A program made the position numbers and the translations under genes. Shown one piece after another: positions 8,580 to 16,687 of a stretch of 64,000 bases of DNA; the first letter of the stretch is position 1, and each line of letters starts with the position of its first letter. The notes below the pieces were generated by a model, which had not been told where the DNA came from, did no database searches, and saw only the letters and a list, made by a program, of their open reading frames with translations. This DNA is from Phocaeicola faecalis (lineage in GTDB: Bacteria; Bacteroidota; Bacteroidia; Bacteroidales; Bacteroidaceae), in the NCBI RefSeq assembly GCF_021730445.1, contig NZ_JADNRM010000005.1, positions 62,001 to 126,000 on the forward strand. The letters are read 5' to 3'.

Positions 8580-9737
8580 ATGAACATACCAGCTGAATTT
8601 GATAAGATTCGCCCCTACACTCCCGAAGAGTTGCCGAAAATCTATGAAGAGCTAATCGCCGACCCAAGCTTCCGAGCAGTGGTAGAGTCTGTTATGCCGG
8701 GCATACCTTTTGAGGCCCTTGCCGAGAAGATGCGCCTATGCCGGACAAACCTGGAGTTCCAAAAAGCATTTTTCTACGGATTATTATGGGATTTGGTAAA
8801 GAAATGCGCCAATGGGCTGACATTCGACTGTTCTGCCCTGACGGACAAAACAATGAATTACACCTTCATTTCCAATCACCGTGATATTATCCTCGACTCC
8901 GCTTTTCTATGCATTCTGTTGATAGACCAAAAGATGAATACCGTGGAAATCGCCATCGGCGACAATCTGCTGATTTATCCCTGGATAAAGAAACTGGTAC
9001 GTATCAATAAATCATTCATCGTGCAACGCGGTCTCAGCATGCGTCAGAAACTGGAAGCATCTGCACTGATGTCGCGCTATATGCACTTTGCCATCACCCA
9101 TAAGCATGAGAACCTGTGGATTGCCCAACGTCAGGGACGCGCAAAAGACTCCAACGACCGCACTCAGGACAGTGTACTCAAAATGATGGCCATGGCGGGA
9201 GAAGGAGATGCCATCGCACGATTGAAAGAACTGAATATCGTTCCTCTCTCCATCTCTTACGAATACGACCCATGCGACTTTCTGAAAGCAAAAGAGCTGC
9301 AACAGAAACGTGACGATGCCAACTTCCAGAAATCTCCGGAAGATGACCTTATCAATATGCAAACCGGACTTTATGGGTATAAAGGCCGTATCCATTTCCA
9401 GACTTCAGCCTGCCTGAACAAAGAACTGGATGAGATAAAGGAACGCAACTTATCCAAAACGGAAGTGTTTACCGCCATCTCCACACTGATAGACAAGCAT
9501 ATTCATCAAAACTATCATCTGTATGCCGGCAATTATGTGGCGTGCGATCTCTTAATGGGAGATAACCGCTTCGCCGAAGAATATACCGAAGAAGAGAAGA
9601 ACAAGTTTGAAAAGTATCTGGAAGGACAGATAGCCAAGATTGATTTGCCCGACAAGGATATTCCTTTCTTGCGCAACAAGATTTTGACGATGTATGCCAA
9701 TCCGTTAATCAACTATCTGGAGGCAGCCAAAAGCTAA
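8580..9737 (+). CDS. PlsC-like glycerophospholipid acyltransferase
   Basis: A 385-residue protein related to 1-acyl-sn-glycerol-3-phosphate acyltransferases. The motif FISNHRDIILDSAFL (about residues 97-111) stands where the family has the catalytic H-x4-D, and AQRQGRAKDSND (about 181-192) corresponds to the substrate-binding E-G-x-R block, with Gln in place of Glu. It lacks obvious transmembrane helices, and the C-terminal 150 residues are outside the core domain. It follows ddl by 17 bp and is probably in the same operon, so it is likely a housekeeping lipid enzyme. The H-to-D spacing in the first motif is one residue longer than the classic form if the second Asp is used. Confidence 0.75.
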   Translation: MNIPAEFDKIRPYTPEELPKIYEELIADPSFRAVVESVMPGIPFEALAEKMRLCRTNLEFQKAFFYGLLWDLVKKCANGLTFDCSALTDKTMNYTFISNHRDIILDSAFLCILLIDQKMNTVEIAIGDNLLIYPWIKKLVRINKSFIVQRGLSMRQKLEASALMSRYMHFAITHKHENLWIAQRQGRAKDSNDRTQDSVLKMMAMAGEGDAIARLKELNIVPLSISYEYDPCDFLKAKELQQKRDDANFQKSPEDDLINMQTGLYGYKGRIHFQTSACLNKELDEIKERNLSKTEVFTAISTLIDKHIHQNYHLYAGNYVACDLLMGDNRFAEEYTEEEKNKFEKYLEGQIAKIDLPDKDIPFLRNKILTMYANPLINYLEAAKS

Positions 9738-9800
9738 TCTCTCCGAATGACAACCCAACAAAGGTAACAGTACAGTTAATGATAAACAGATGATTTACCA

Positions 9801-10454
9801 ATGAAGAAATTTATTCTTTTATGCCTTCTTGCCCCTTCATTGCTCACCGCTTGTAGCGATGACGATTATGTCTATCCCAATGTCTTGACCGAAATGACAG
9901 ACTTGGTGACAGACCATACGGGAACGGCGGCTTATCTGAAAAACGACGAGGGGATAATGTGGAGCATACAGCCCCGCGCCGGTCTGGACGGCTTGACACC
10001 CGACAGCGTTTACCGTACTGTTACCATGTACGCCCCTGTCAATGATTCTGAATCATCGTCACTGAAAGCTATCCTGTATAACACACAGTCGGCCATCTCT
10101 CCCATTCCCAAAGCAAAAGATACATTCAAGGAAATACATACAGATCCGGTTGCCATCCAAAGCATCTGGAGAAGTGGCAGTTACCTGAACCTGATAGCAC
10201 TGGCAATGGTGAAAGACCGCACACACGAGTATCATTTCATCGACAACGGAATTACCCACAACGAGGACGGCACAAAGACACTGCATCTCACTCTCTACCA
10301 CGACCGCCACAACGATGTGGAAGGTTTCAGCCGCAAAGTCTACCTTTCTGTTCCTCTTTGGGCTTACGCCGACGTATTGCAAGAGGGAGACGAGATTGTC
10401 TTTACACTGAATACCTACAAAGAAGGTATGACCAGCCGTTCATTTACTTATTAA
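9801..10454 (+). CDS. NigD-like lipoprotein
   Basis: A 217-residue lipoprotein with the lipobox LLTAC near residue 18 and an Asp-rich linker (CSDDDY). The C-terminal region (LYHDRHNDVEGFSRKVYLSVPL) is the pattern I know from Bacteroides NigD-like proteins, two-domain beta-rich proteins named from a bacteriocin-immunity cluster. No enzymatic motif is seen. It lies 63 bp after the acyltransferase gene and 12 bp before the rhodanese gene, so it is probably cotranscribed with the latter. Cell-surface or periplasmic location is inferred from the lipobox. Confidence 0.72.
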   Translation: MKKFILLCLLAPSLLTACSDDDYVYPNVLTEMTDLVTDHTGTAAYLKNDEGIMWSIQPRAGLDGLTPDSVYRTVTMYAPVNDSESSSLKAILYNTQSAISPIPKAKDTFKEIHTDPVAIQSIWRSGSYLNLIALAMVKDRTHEYHFIDNGITHNEDGTKTLHLTLYHDRHNDVEGFSRKVYLSVPLWAYADVLQEGDEIVFTLNTYKEGMTSRSFTY

Positions 10455-10466
10455 TAAAAAAGCGAT

Positions 10467-10865
10467 ATGATTAAAACCATTTATTTTGTGTTCTTTATCT
10501 GCGCCTTTGCACTCGGATTATGGGCATGCACAGGAAAAGAACAAGAGAAGTTCAAAAGCTTATCAACAGCCCAATTCGAAGAGTTGATAAAAGACAATAA
10601 AATCCAGTTGGTGGATGTGCGCACCGTCGCCGAATACTCGGAAGGGCATATCCCCGGCAGCCTGAACATCAATGTAATGGACGAGAACTTTGCCGCCGCC
10701 GTTGATGAACTGTTGCAGAAAGACCAACCGGTAGCTGTATACTGTAAAAGCGGAAGAAGAAGCCGCAATGCAGCAAAACTCTTGGTAAAGAAGGGATTTA
10801 AAGTCTACAATCTGGATAAAGGTATCCTAAACTGGATAGACGAAGGCATGGACATCGAGAAGTGA
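10467..10865 (+). CDS. Rhodanese-like lipoprotein
   Basis: A 132-residue single-domain rhodanese. The signal peptide ends in a possible lipobox (ALGLWAC). The domain (about 32-130) has VDVRTVAEYSEGHIPGSLNI and the active-site loop CKSGRRSRNA with the catalytic Cys at residue 93. Rhodaneses move sulfane sulfur from thiosulfate or persulfides; export here suggests periplasmic sulfur or cyanide handling, but the acceptor is unknown. It is the last gene of the plus-strand run and is followed by the repeat at 10900. Confidence 0.9.
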   Translation: MIKTIYFVFFICAFALGLWACTGKEQEKFKSLSTAQFEELIKDNKIQLVDVRTVAEYSEGHIPGSLNINVMDENFAAAVDELLQKDQPVAVYCKSGRRSRNAAKLLVKKGFKVYNLDKGILNWIDEGMDIEK

Positions 10866-10899
10866 TAACCGACTTCAATAATGAGGGAATCATGGGGTT

Positions 10900-11084
10900 G
10901 TGCAAAACATGGATAATGCTGTCGTTTAGTTCGTAGGGGCGAGGTTCGCTCGCCCGAAAACAGTTTACTTTGTGTCTTCGGGCAGGCAAACCCTGCCCCT
11001 ACAGCTGACGATTGGATAGCCCGGTTTAGTTTTGACACACTCCCCTACAGCTGACGATTGGATAGGCTGGTTTAGTTTTGACAC
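10900..11084 (+). repeat. REP/BIME-like element, copy 1, with duplicated tail
   Basis: Two hairpins face each other. The first is headed by GTAG (10933-10936), with a stem GGGCGAG/CTCGCCC at 10937-10955. The second is GGGCAGG/CCTGCCC at 10980-10998, followed by CTAC (10999-11002), the inverted head. The stems differ in sequence but stay paired. GTAG-headed hairpins in inverted pairs are the hallmark of REP elements mobilised by RAYT transposases. The flank resembles GTGTCAAAAC at the left and ends GTTTTGACAC at the right. The 43-bp right tail (10996-11038) is repeated at 11042-11084 with a 46-bp period. The same element occurs inverted at 18991-19130. No transposase gene is present. Confidence 0.85.
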
Positions 11085-11108
11085 CCCCAACCATATTTGA
11101 CTTGACAA

Positions 11109-12077
11109 CTATGACTCCAACCCTTGCAACAAGCGTTTCAGCACCACTGTTGCAGAAATCTCACGATTGGCAGCTTCGGGAATCACCAACGAAGTAGGCG
11201 CTTCAATCACATCATCCGTCACAATCATATTTCTACGGACAGGCAGACAGTGCATAAAGAAAGCATTGTCGGTAACTGCCATGTGAGCTGTGTCTACCGT
11301 CCAACCCATATCTTTACTCAGCACCTTACCATAATCCTCCGGACGAGTCACACCCGGACAAGCCCAGTTCTTGGCATAAATAAAATCAGCTCCCTCAAAC
11401 GCCTTCATCTGATTATACTCCACTTTGGCATTGCGGACAAACTTAGAATCAAGTTCATAACCTTCGGGATGAGTAATAACAAAATCCACATCAGCCTCAT
11501 TCATCCAGTCGGCAAAAGAATTGGGAACAGCCTGCGGAAGCGCACGCGGATGCGGTGCCCAAGTCAACACTACCTTAGGACGTTCTTTCTTCTTATATTC
11601 CTCAATAGTAATCAGGTCGGCAAAAGCCTGCAACGGATGGCCCGTAGCAGCTTCCATCGAAAACACCGGTTTACCCGAATACTTAATAAACTGATTCAGA
11701 ATCTTTTCCGTATAATCATCTTCACGGTTCTCAAAATGAGCAAAAGAGCGCACACCGATGATATCGCAATAAGAAGCCATCACCGGAATGGCTTCCAGCA
11801 AGTGTTCACTCTTATCACCATCCATAATCACACCGCGTTCTGTCTCCAACTTCCATGCACCTTGGTTCACATCGAGCACAATAACGTCCATGCCCAGGTT
11901 GCGTGCAGCCTTCTGAGTACTCAAGCGGGTGCGCAGGCTGTTGTTGAAGAATATCAACAGGCAAGTCTTATGCTTTCCCAGGTTTTCATACTTGTAGCGG
12001 TCTTTCTTGATTTCAAACGCCTCAGCCAAAGCTGTCTTCAAATCACCCAAATCGTGTACATTTGTAAAGTATCTCAT
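11109..12077 (-). CDS. argF': N-succinyl-L-ornithine carbamoyltransferase
   Basis: A 322-residue transcarbamylase of the Bacteroides SOTCase type. It carbamoylates N-succinylornithine in the arginine pathway, in place of ornithine. The carbamoyl-phosphate motif appears as NSLRTR rather than STRTR, and the C-terminal HCLPVRR is present. The chain closely matches the B. fragilis enzyme I remember, including LETERGVIMDGDK. One difference stands out: residue 90 is Ser, while the proline there is the known determinant for succinyl over acetyl substrate. There is also an altered loop at KNWACPGVTRPED. It lies 40 bp downstream of the proBA fusion on the same strand, joining proline and arginine synthesis in one unit. 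Confidence 0.9.
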   Translation of the reverse strand: MRYFTNVHDLGDLKTALAEAFEIKKDRYKYENLGKHKTCLLIFFNNSLRTRLSTQKAARNLGMDVIVLDVNQGAWKLETERGVIMDGDKSEHLLEAIPVMASYCDIIGVRSFAHFENREDDYTEKILNQFIKYSGKPVFSMEAATGHPLQAFADLITIEEYKKKERPKVVLTWAPHPRALPQAVPNSFADWMNEADVDFVITHPEGYELDSKFVRNAKVEYNQMKAFEGADFIYAKNWACPGVTRPEDYGKVLSKDMGWTVDTAHMAVTDNAFFMHCLPVRRNMIVTDDVIEAPTSLVIPEAANREISATVVLKRLLQGLES

Positions 12078-12117
12078 AATTCGTTCTATATATAATGTGT
12101 AATTTCTATTTCACCGG

Positions 12118-14475
12118 TCAGTCTCTTACCTGTCCTTCTCCACGGATTATCCATTTATACGTATTAAGCTCCTCCAATCCCATCGGCCCGCGGGCATGAA
12201 GTTTCTGCGTACTGATACCTATCTCCGCGCCAAGCCCGAACTCGCCGCCGTCTGTAAAAGAAGTCGGAACATTGACATAAACACACGCCGCATCCACCGC
12301 TTTCATAAAATAGTCGGCAGAACGGCTGTCCTCCGTCACAATACATTCACTATGGCCGGAACCGTATCGGGTAATATGGGCCACCGCTTCTTCAGGGCCG
12401 GAAAGCACCTTGACAGCCATTTTATAGTCTAGGAATTCGGTACCATAACTCTCACTTGTGGAAGGGCGGAGCAATTCCGCAGGATAACTTTCCCGCAAAG
12501 CCGCAAAAGCTTCCCCATCGGCATATATAGTCACATTGGAGTATTGCAGACCACTGCACAACGCCGGAAGGTCAGTCACACGCTCCCTATGCACCAACAC
12601 GCAGTCCAAGGCATTGCATACACTGACCCGGCGAGTTTTTGCATTCTTGATAATAGCGGCCCCCTTCGTCACATCACCGCTCCTGTCAAAATAAGCGTGA
12701 CACACGCCGGCTCCCGTCTCTATCACCGGAACAGTGGCATTCTGACGGACAAAATCAATCAGTCCTTTCCCGCCGCGGGGAATCAGCAAATCTACATAAC
12801 CTCTCGCATTCAACAGTTCGGCAGCAGATTCATGATTGGGCGGAAGCAGAACAACAAGCTCAGGACTCAATCCCTGCTGTATCAAGACCGAATGAATGAC
12901 CGATACGATAGCCCGGTTGGAACAATCGGCATCACCTCCCCCTTTCAGCAGGCAAGCGTTTCCCGACTTAAAGCAAAGTGAAAAGACATCCAGCGTAACA
13001 TTGGGACGCGCTTCGTACACAATACCGATAACGCCGAAAGGCACACTGACCTTCGTCAACGTCATGCCGTTGGGACGAACCGTTTCGCTCAATACCCTCC
13101 CTGCGGGAGACGGAAGCCGCGTCACACTGCGAATGCCTTCGGCAATGCCGTGAATACGTTCGGCCGTCAGCTTCAGCCTGTCATACTTCGGATTAGACTC
13201 ATCCATCCTTGCCAAGTCTTTGGCATTCTCCGACAAAATCTGTCCGGCTTGCGCTTCCGTGGCATCCGCCACGGCACACAAGACCTCATTTATCTTTGCC
13301 TCCTCGCAAAAAGCCAGACTCTTGCCGGCTTCCCGCACCTTCTGAAAAGTATCTGTCAGTCTTCCCATTACTGTCAAGTTTGATAAATCCAAATACAGAT
13401 AATCATAATGTACCACCGGCTTTTGGCCATGTCTGCCCATCAGCTGACGCGCTTCTTCCGAATCGTAACCGGCACGCCCCACTCCTATTTGCTTTCCCCT
13501 GTGGTCTATGATTTTCACAATATCATCTTTCTCGAAATCCCCTTCTATGGCAACGATGCCGACCGGCAGCAAACTCACTGCCTTCTTTCCTTTCAACACT
13601 TTCACCGCCGGTTCGTTCAAATGTAATTCCCCTTTTGCAAAGCCTTCGCTGTGAGCAATCCATTTCTTTACGCTCGACACCCCATCCGTAGCCGGAATAA
13701 AACGAGTGCACACCGTTTCTTCGGGATGCAGCAACACATCGACCAATATATTCTCCCTCTTCCCGTTTGCAATAATGACGGTAATGCCTTCATCCGCCAC
13801 TTTGCGGGCAATGGTCGTCTTTGTCAGCATCCCTCCCCTCCCGAAGCCGGATTTCTCTGTCCTGATATAGTCTGAAAGGTCTTTTCCCTGCTCCACCTCT
13901 CTGATGACCCGAACGCCGGGAGCAGAAGGCGAACCGTTATAGATACCGTCGATATTGCTCAGGATGACCAGTGCCTGCATATCCATCATCGAGGCAACCA
14001 TGCCCGAAAGCTCGTCATTGTCGGTAAACATCAGTTCCGTCACCGATATGGTATCGTTTTCATTTACAATCGGAATCACTCCGTTCTCCAGCATCACCAT
14101 CATGCAGTTGCGCTGATTGAGATAATGGCGACGCGTGGCAAAACTTTCTTTTGTAGTGAGCACCTGCCCTACGGCAATGCCATGCTCGCGAAATAATTCA
14201 TAATAGCGGTTTATCAGTTTGGCTTGCCCCACAGCGGAGAAAAGTTGTCGCTGGTCAACACTGTCCAACTTTTTAGAGGGCTTGATTTCACTTCTTCCCG
14301 AAGCAACAGCTCCCGATGAAATCAAAATCACCTCCACTCCCGCCTTGTGCAGTTCCGCTATCTGGTCTACGAGTGCCGACATCCGTGTCACGTCCAGCGT
14401 ACCATCTTTGCGCGCCAGCACATTACTTCCAATCTTTACTGCTATCCTTGTAAACTGATATGCCATTTCTTTCAT
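12118..14475 (-). CDS. proBA: Bifunctional glutamate 5-kinase / glutamate-5-semialdehyde dehydrogenase
   Basis: One 785-residue frame joins ProB and ProA, the first two steps of proline synthesis from glutamate. Residues 1-255 are the amino-acid kinase ([27 protein letters not shown]), about 275-360 the PUA domain ([20 protein letters not shown]), and about 370-785 the ProA dehydrogenase ([28 protein letters not shown] with catalytic C620, [12 protein letters not shown]). M370 (complement of 13366-13368) is at the place where a free ProA would begin, so internal initiation cannot be excluded. The order ProB-ProA is that of plant and animal P5CS. Start ATG is at 14475; ATG 14466 (MAYQ) is an alternative. 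argF' follows. Confidence 0.93.
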   Translation of the reverse strand: MKEMAYQFTRIAVKIGSNVLARKDGTLDVTRMSALVDQIAELHKAGVEVILISSGAVASGRSEIKPSKKLDSVDQRQLFSAVGQAKLINRYYELFREHGIAVGQVLTTKESFATRRHYLNQRNCMMVMLENGVIPIVNENDTISVTELMFTDNDELSGMVASMMDMQALVILSNIDGIYNGSPSAPGVRVIREVEQGKDLSDYIRTEKSGFGRGGMLTKTTIARKVADEGITVIIANGKRENILVDVLLHPEETVCTRFIPATDGVSSVKKWIAHSEGFAKGELHLNEPAVKVLKGKKAVSLLPVGIVAIEGDFEKDDIVKIIDHRGKQIGVGRAGYDSEEARQLMGRHGQKPVVHYDYLYLDLSNLTVMGRLTDTFQKVREAGKSLAFCEEAKINEVLCAVADATEAQAGQILSENAKDLARMDESNPKYDRLKLTAERIHGIAEGIRSVTRLPSPAGRVLSETVRPNGMTLTKVSVPFGVIGIVYEARPNVTLDVFSLCFKSGNACLLKGGGDADCSNRAIVSVIHSVLIQQGLSPELVVLLPPNHESAAELLNARGYVDLLIPRGGKGLIDFVRQNATVPVIETGAGVCHAYFDRSGDVTKGAAIIKNAKTRRVSVCNALDCVLVHRERVTDLPALCSGLQYSNVTIYADGEAFAALRESYPAELLRPSTSESYGTEFLDYKMAVKVLSGPEEAVAHITRYGSGHSECIVTEDSRSADYFMKAVDAACVYVNVPTSFTDGGEFGLGAEIGISTQKLHARGPMGLEELNTYKWIIRGEGQVRD

Positions 14476-14488
14476 TAATTTAGAAACA

Positions 14489-14496
14489 CAAATATA
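14489..14496 (-). promoter_or_regulatory. -7 box for proBA-argF'
   Basis: TATATTTG on the minus strand, a TAnnTTTG match 14 bp upstream of the ATG at 14475. A transcript start about 7 nt downstream would leave a very short leader, which slightly favours ATG 14466 as the translation start. Confidence 0.55.
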
Positions 14497-14656
14497 GGTA
14501 TTTAAATCAATCTGTAAGGTGAAATAAGCTAAAAATTAACCCATAGTTCATTTGTACGCCTTTATTTCCATTCCCGTCATTTGCAGCCACAGTCTCTTTC
14601 TTCAGCCTGACTAAGCATTTTCGTCCTTTAGGTTAAGCCCTTTCATACGGTAGACT

Positions 14657-14756
14657 ACTACGGTCTATTGCCGCAGACCGTACAGTCCACTACAACGGAC
14701 CGTACAGTCCACTGCCTGAGTTCGTACAGTCCACTGCCGCAGTCTGTAGTAATCTG
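14657..14756. repeat. 22-bp tandem repeat, family A
   Basis: CGTACAGTCCACT occurs at 14679, 14701 and 14723, exactly 22 bp apart, with degenerate units before (about 14657) and after (14745). A 6-bp hairpin CGGTCT/AGACCG (14661-14666 with 14675-14680) is included. The array lies between proBA and the PNGase gene and encodes no protein I can support. Confidence 0.8.
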
Positions 14757-14767
14757 CCGCTTACAGA

Positions 14768-14811
14768 GGCTTGGATGTCCATAAGAAAAGGCTTGGATGT
14801 CCATAAGAAAA
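14768..14811. repeat. 22-bp tandem repeat, family B
   Basis: Two perfect head-to-tail copies of a 22-bp unit starting GGCTTGGATGTCC, at 14768-14789 and 14790-14811. The period equals that of the adjacent family A although the sequence is unrelated. Confidence 0.85.
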
Positions 14812-14897
14812 AGCTTAAGCATACGAATAAAGACTCTAATCTATAAAATTATTGCTCAAGACACGCTCTAAGATGCAATCTTTTACGGATTTATGAT

Positions 14898-14905
14898 TAA
14901 CTTTG
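14898..14905 (+). promoter_or_regulatory. -7 box for the PNGase-GH92 operon
   Basis: TAACTTTG matches TAnnTTTG, 43 bp upstream of the PNGase ATG. Confidence 0.55.
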
Positions 14906-14948
14906 CCTATTATACAATCATTCCAATTACCAACTATTATCACTTAAT

Positions 14949-16661
14949 ATGAGAAGAACCGGAATAAAAACTGTATGGTTACTGATGCTCTGCCTGCTGA
15001 CCGTTTCGGCAGCCTCTGCACAAAACCTTCAAAGGAAAGTAAAGAATGCCAAAGGGATTGAAGTCATTTACCAATCCAGCTACAAAGGTAAAATCCGCCC
15101 CGGAGAGCTAATGATGACCGTATCGGGCAACCAGGTTGCACTGGAAAGTGTATGGCCCGAAAAGGAAAAAGAAACGACGGCCGGAAACGCCCTCGAGGAC
15201 AAACAACCCGTCATTAAAAGCTATATCGATTACGATAGCCGCGAAGCCTATAAGTGGGCAGAGTTGCCTGACGGAAAAATTATCTCCGCAGCAACCCCTT
15301 TTGAGTTCGGCAAAGGATTTACTCCTGTCGGCGAAGGCAAGCATCTGGGACTGAACTGCAAGATAGTGCGCACCTCCATCAATTCAAACACCATAGAAGT
15401 ATGGTACACCAATGATATTCCTTTCCGCGGAACACCGCAAGCCAATGTCGGTGTGCCCGACGGACTGGTGCTGAAGGTGGTGCGCAACGGCGACATGATA
15501 CAAGAAGCTTCCACCGTCACCCCTCTCAAGAAGACACAAGAACTATTGCCGGCTTCGTGGGGAGAAAAGATGGATGCGGCCGATTATCAATATACCATCA
15601 ACCAAAGTGGTGTCATCACCGTTCCTGTATTCGACCAGGAAGCCATTTGTTTCAACAATGCCAAACTGCCGGATACGCTGGAAGACGGAATGACTTACAG
15701 CGCAGGAGGCGGAACCATTATCCTGAAAAAAGTGAAACTGCCGGAGTCGGCGAAGAACCGCAGCGTCTTTGTAGAAGTCGCCCAATACTCGGACGGCGAC
15801 GCATACGACCGTACCGGCTCTGTCTTTGTAATCCCGACCGACAAGAAACAATCTTTTCTGGATGCCATACGGAACCTGAAAGACGTACCGGCTTTCCAAG
15901 CCAAAGACGGCAACTATCCGGCCCTCATTTCGACAGAAGATTATGAGGCTCCTGTAGAACTGATGCGTTTCTTTACCGGTTTCGGTGTACGTAAGTTCAA
16001 CCACAACAAAGTGAAAGGGCAACATTGGGTAGACTCGGTCATCTACAAATCAGAGGTGACTCCTCTCGCCTCACAACTGCAAGGCGAAGTATGGATAGGA
16101 GCCTACATCGGCAACTGGGATGCCAAAGGCCATCGCCTCTCCCTGAAACTGAAGTATTATCCCGACGACGAACGCCGCGTAAACAAAGCCATGCCTTTGT
16201 TCAACACCGTGAATTATCTGGAACAGGCCGGACAAGCCTACCCCATCTTCTTCCTGAATGACTCTCTGCGTGTGAGCTTCACCCTAGAAGAACCGGTCAA
16301 AAACGCACGCCTGTTCTATCTCACCACCGGACATGGCGGTTGGGGAAACGGAGATGAATTCAATCAAAAGCCCAATACCGTTTATCTGGATGGCAAGAAA
16401 GTGATTTCGTTCATCCCCTGGCGCGATGACTGCGGAACGTATCGTAACTCCAATCCTTGTTCGGGCAACTTCTCAAACGGTCTGAGTTCTTCGGATTTGA
16501 GCCGCTCCAATTGGTGTCCCGGTACGGTAACTATGCCCGAATATATCTACTTGGGCGATTTGGAAGCAGGAGAACACACCCTCTCCGTCCGGATACCGCA
16601 AGGAGCTCCCGAAGGAGGAAGCAACAGTTACTGGTGCATCTCAGGCACACTACTTTATTAA
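14949..16661 (+). CDS. PNGase F-like peptide:N-glycosidase
   Basis: A 570-residue exported amidase that would cut whole N-glycans from asparagine. The signal peptide ends at about residue 24 (VSAASA). Residues 25-250 form an extra N-terminal region, as in the two-part PNGase F-II type. The N-glycanase core follows: AQYSDGDAYDRTGSVFVIP aligns with the catalytic-Asp segment of Elizabethkingia PNGase F, giving D287 as the likely catalytic residue. The C-terminal half has GGWGNGDEFNQKPNTVYLDG and FIPWRDDCGTYRNSNPC, the best-conserved part of the family. It lies 26 bp before a GH92 mannosidase, a natural partner that trims the released high-mannose glycan. The family call is strong; activity is untested. 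Confidence 0.88.
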   Translation: MRRTGIKTVWLLMLCLLTVSAASAQNLQRKVKNAKGIEVIYQSSYKGKIRPGELMMTVSGNQVALESVWPEKEKETTAGNALEDKQPVIKSYIDYDSREAYKWAELPDGKIISAATPFEFGKGFTPVGEGKHLGLNCKIVRTSINSNTIEVWYTNDIPFRGTPQANVGVPDGLVLKVVRNGDMIQEASTVTPLKKTQELLPASWGEKMDAADYQYTINQSGVITVPVFDQEAICFNNAKLPDTLEDGMTYSAGGGTIILKKVKLPESAKNRSVFVEVAQYSDGDAYDRTGSVFVIPTDKKQSFLDAIRNLKDVPAFQAKDGNYPALISTEDYEAPVELMRFFTGFGVRKFNHNKVKGQHWVDSVIYKSEVTPLASQLQGEVWIGAYIGNWDAKGHRLSLKLKYYPDDERRVNKAMPLFNTVNYLEQAGQAYPIFFLNDSLRVSFTLEEPVKNARLFYLTTGHGGWGNGDEFNQKPNTVYLDGKKVISFIPWRDDCGTYRNSNPCSGNFSNGLSSSDLSRSNWCPGTVTMPEYIYLGDLEAGEHTLSVRIPQGAPEGGSNSYWCISGTLLY

Positions 16662-16687
16662 TCCGTTCATTATTAAATTAAATACCA

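Noticed and set aside
10805-11038. Short minus-strand frames over the repeat
   Set aside because: They run through the BIME hairpins and have no supported start or homology; the repeat explains the sequence.
11124-12095. 323-codon plus-strand frame
   Set aside because: Mirror of argF' on the opposite strand, with no domain and no promoter.
14657-14811. CRISPR-like array
   Set aside because: Units are contiguous with no spacers and no cas gene is present.
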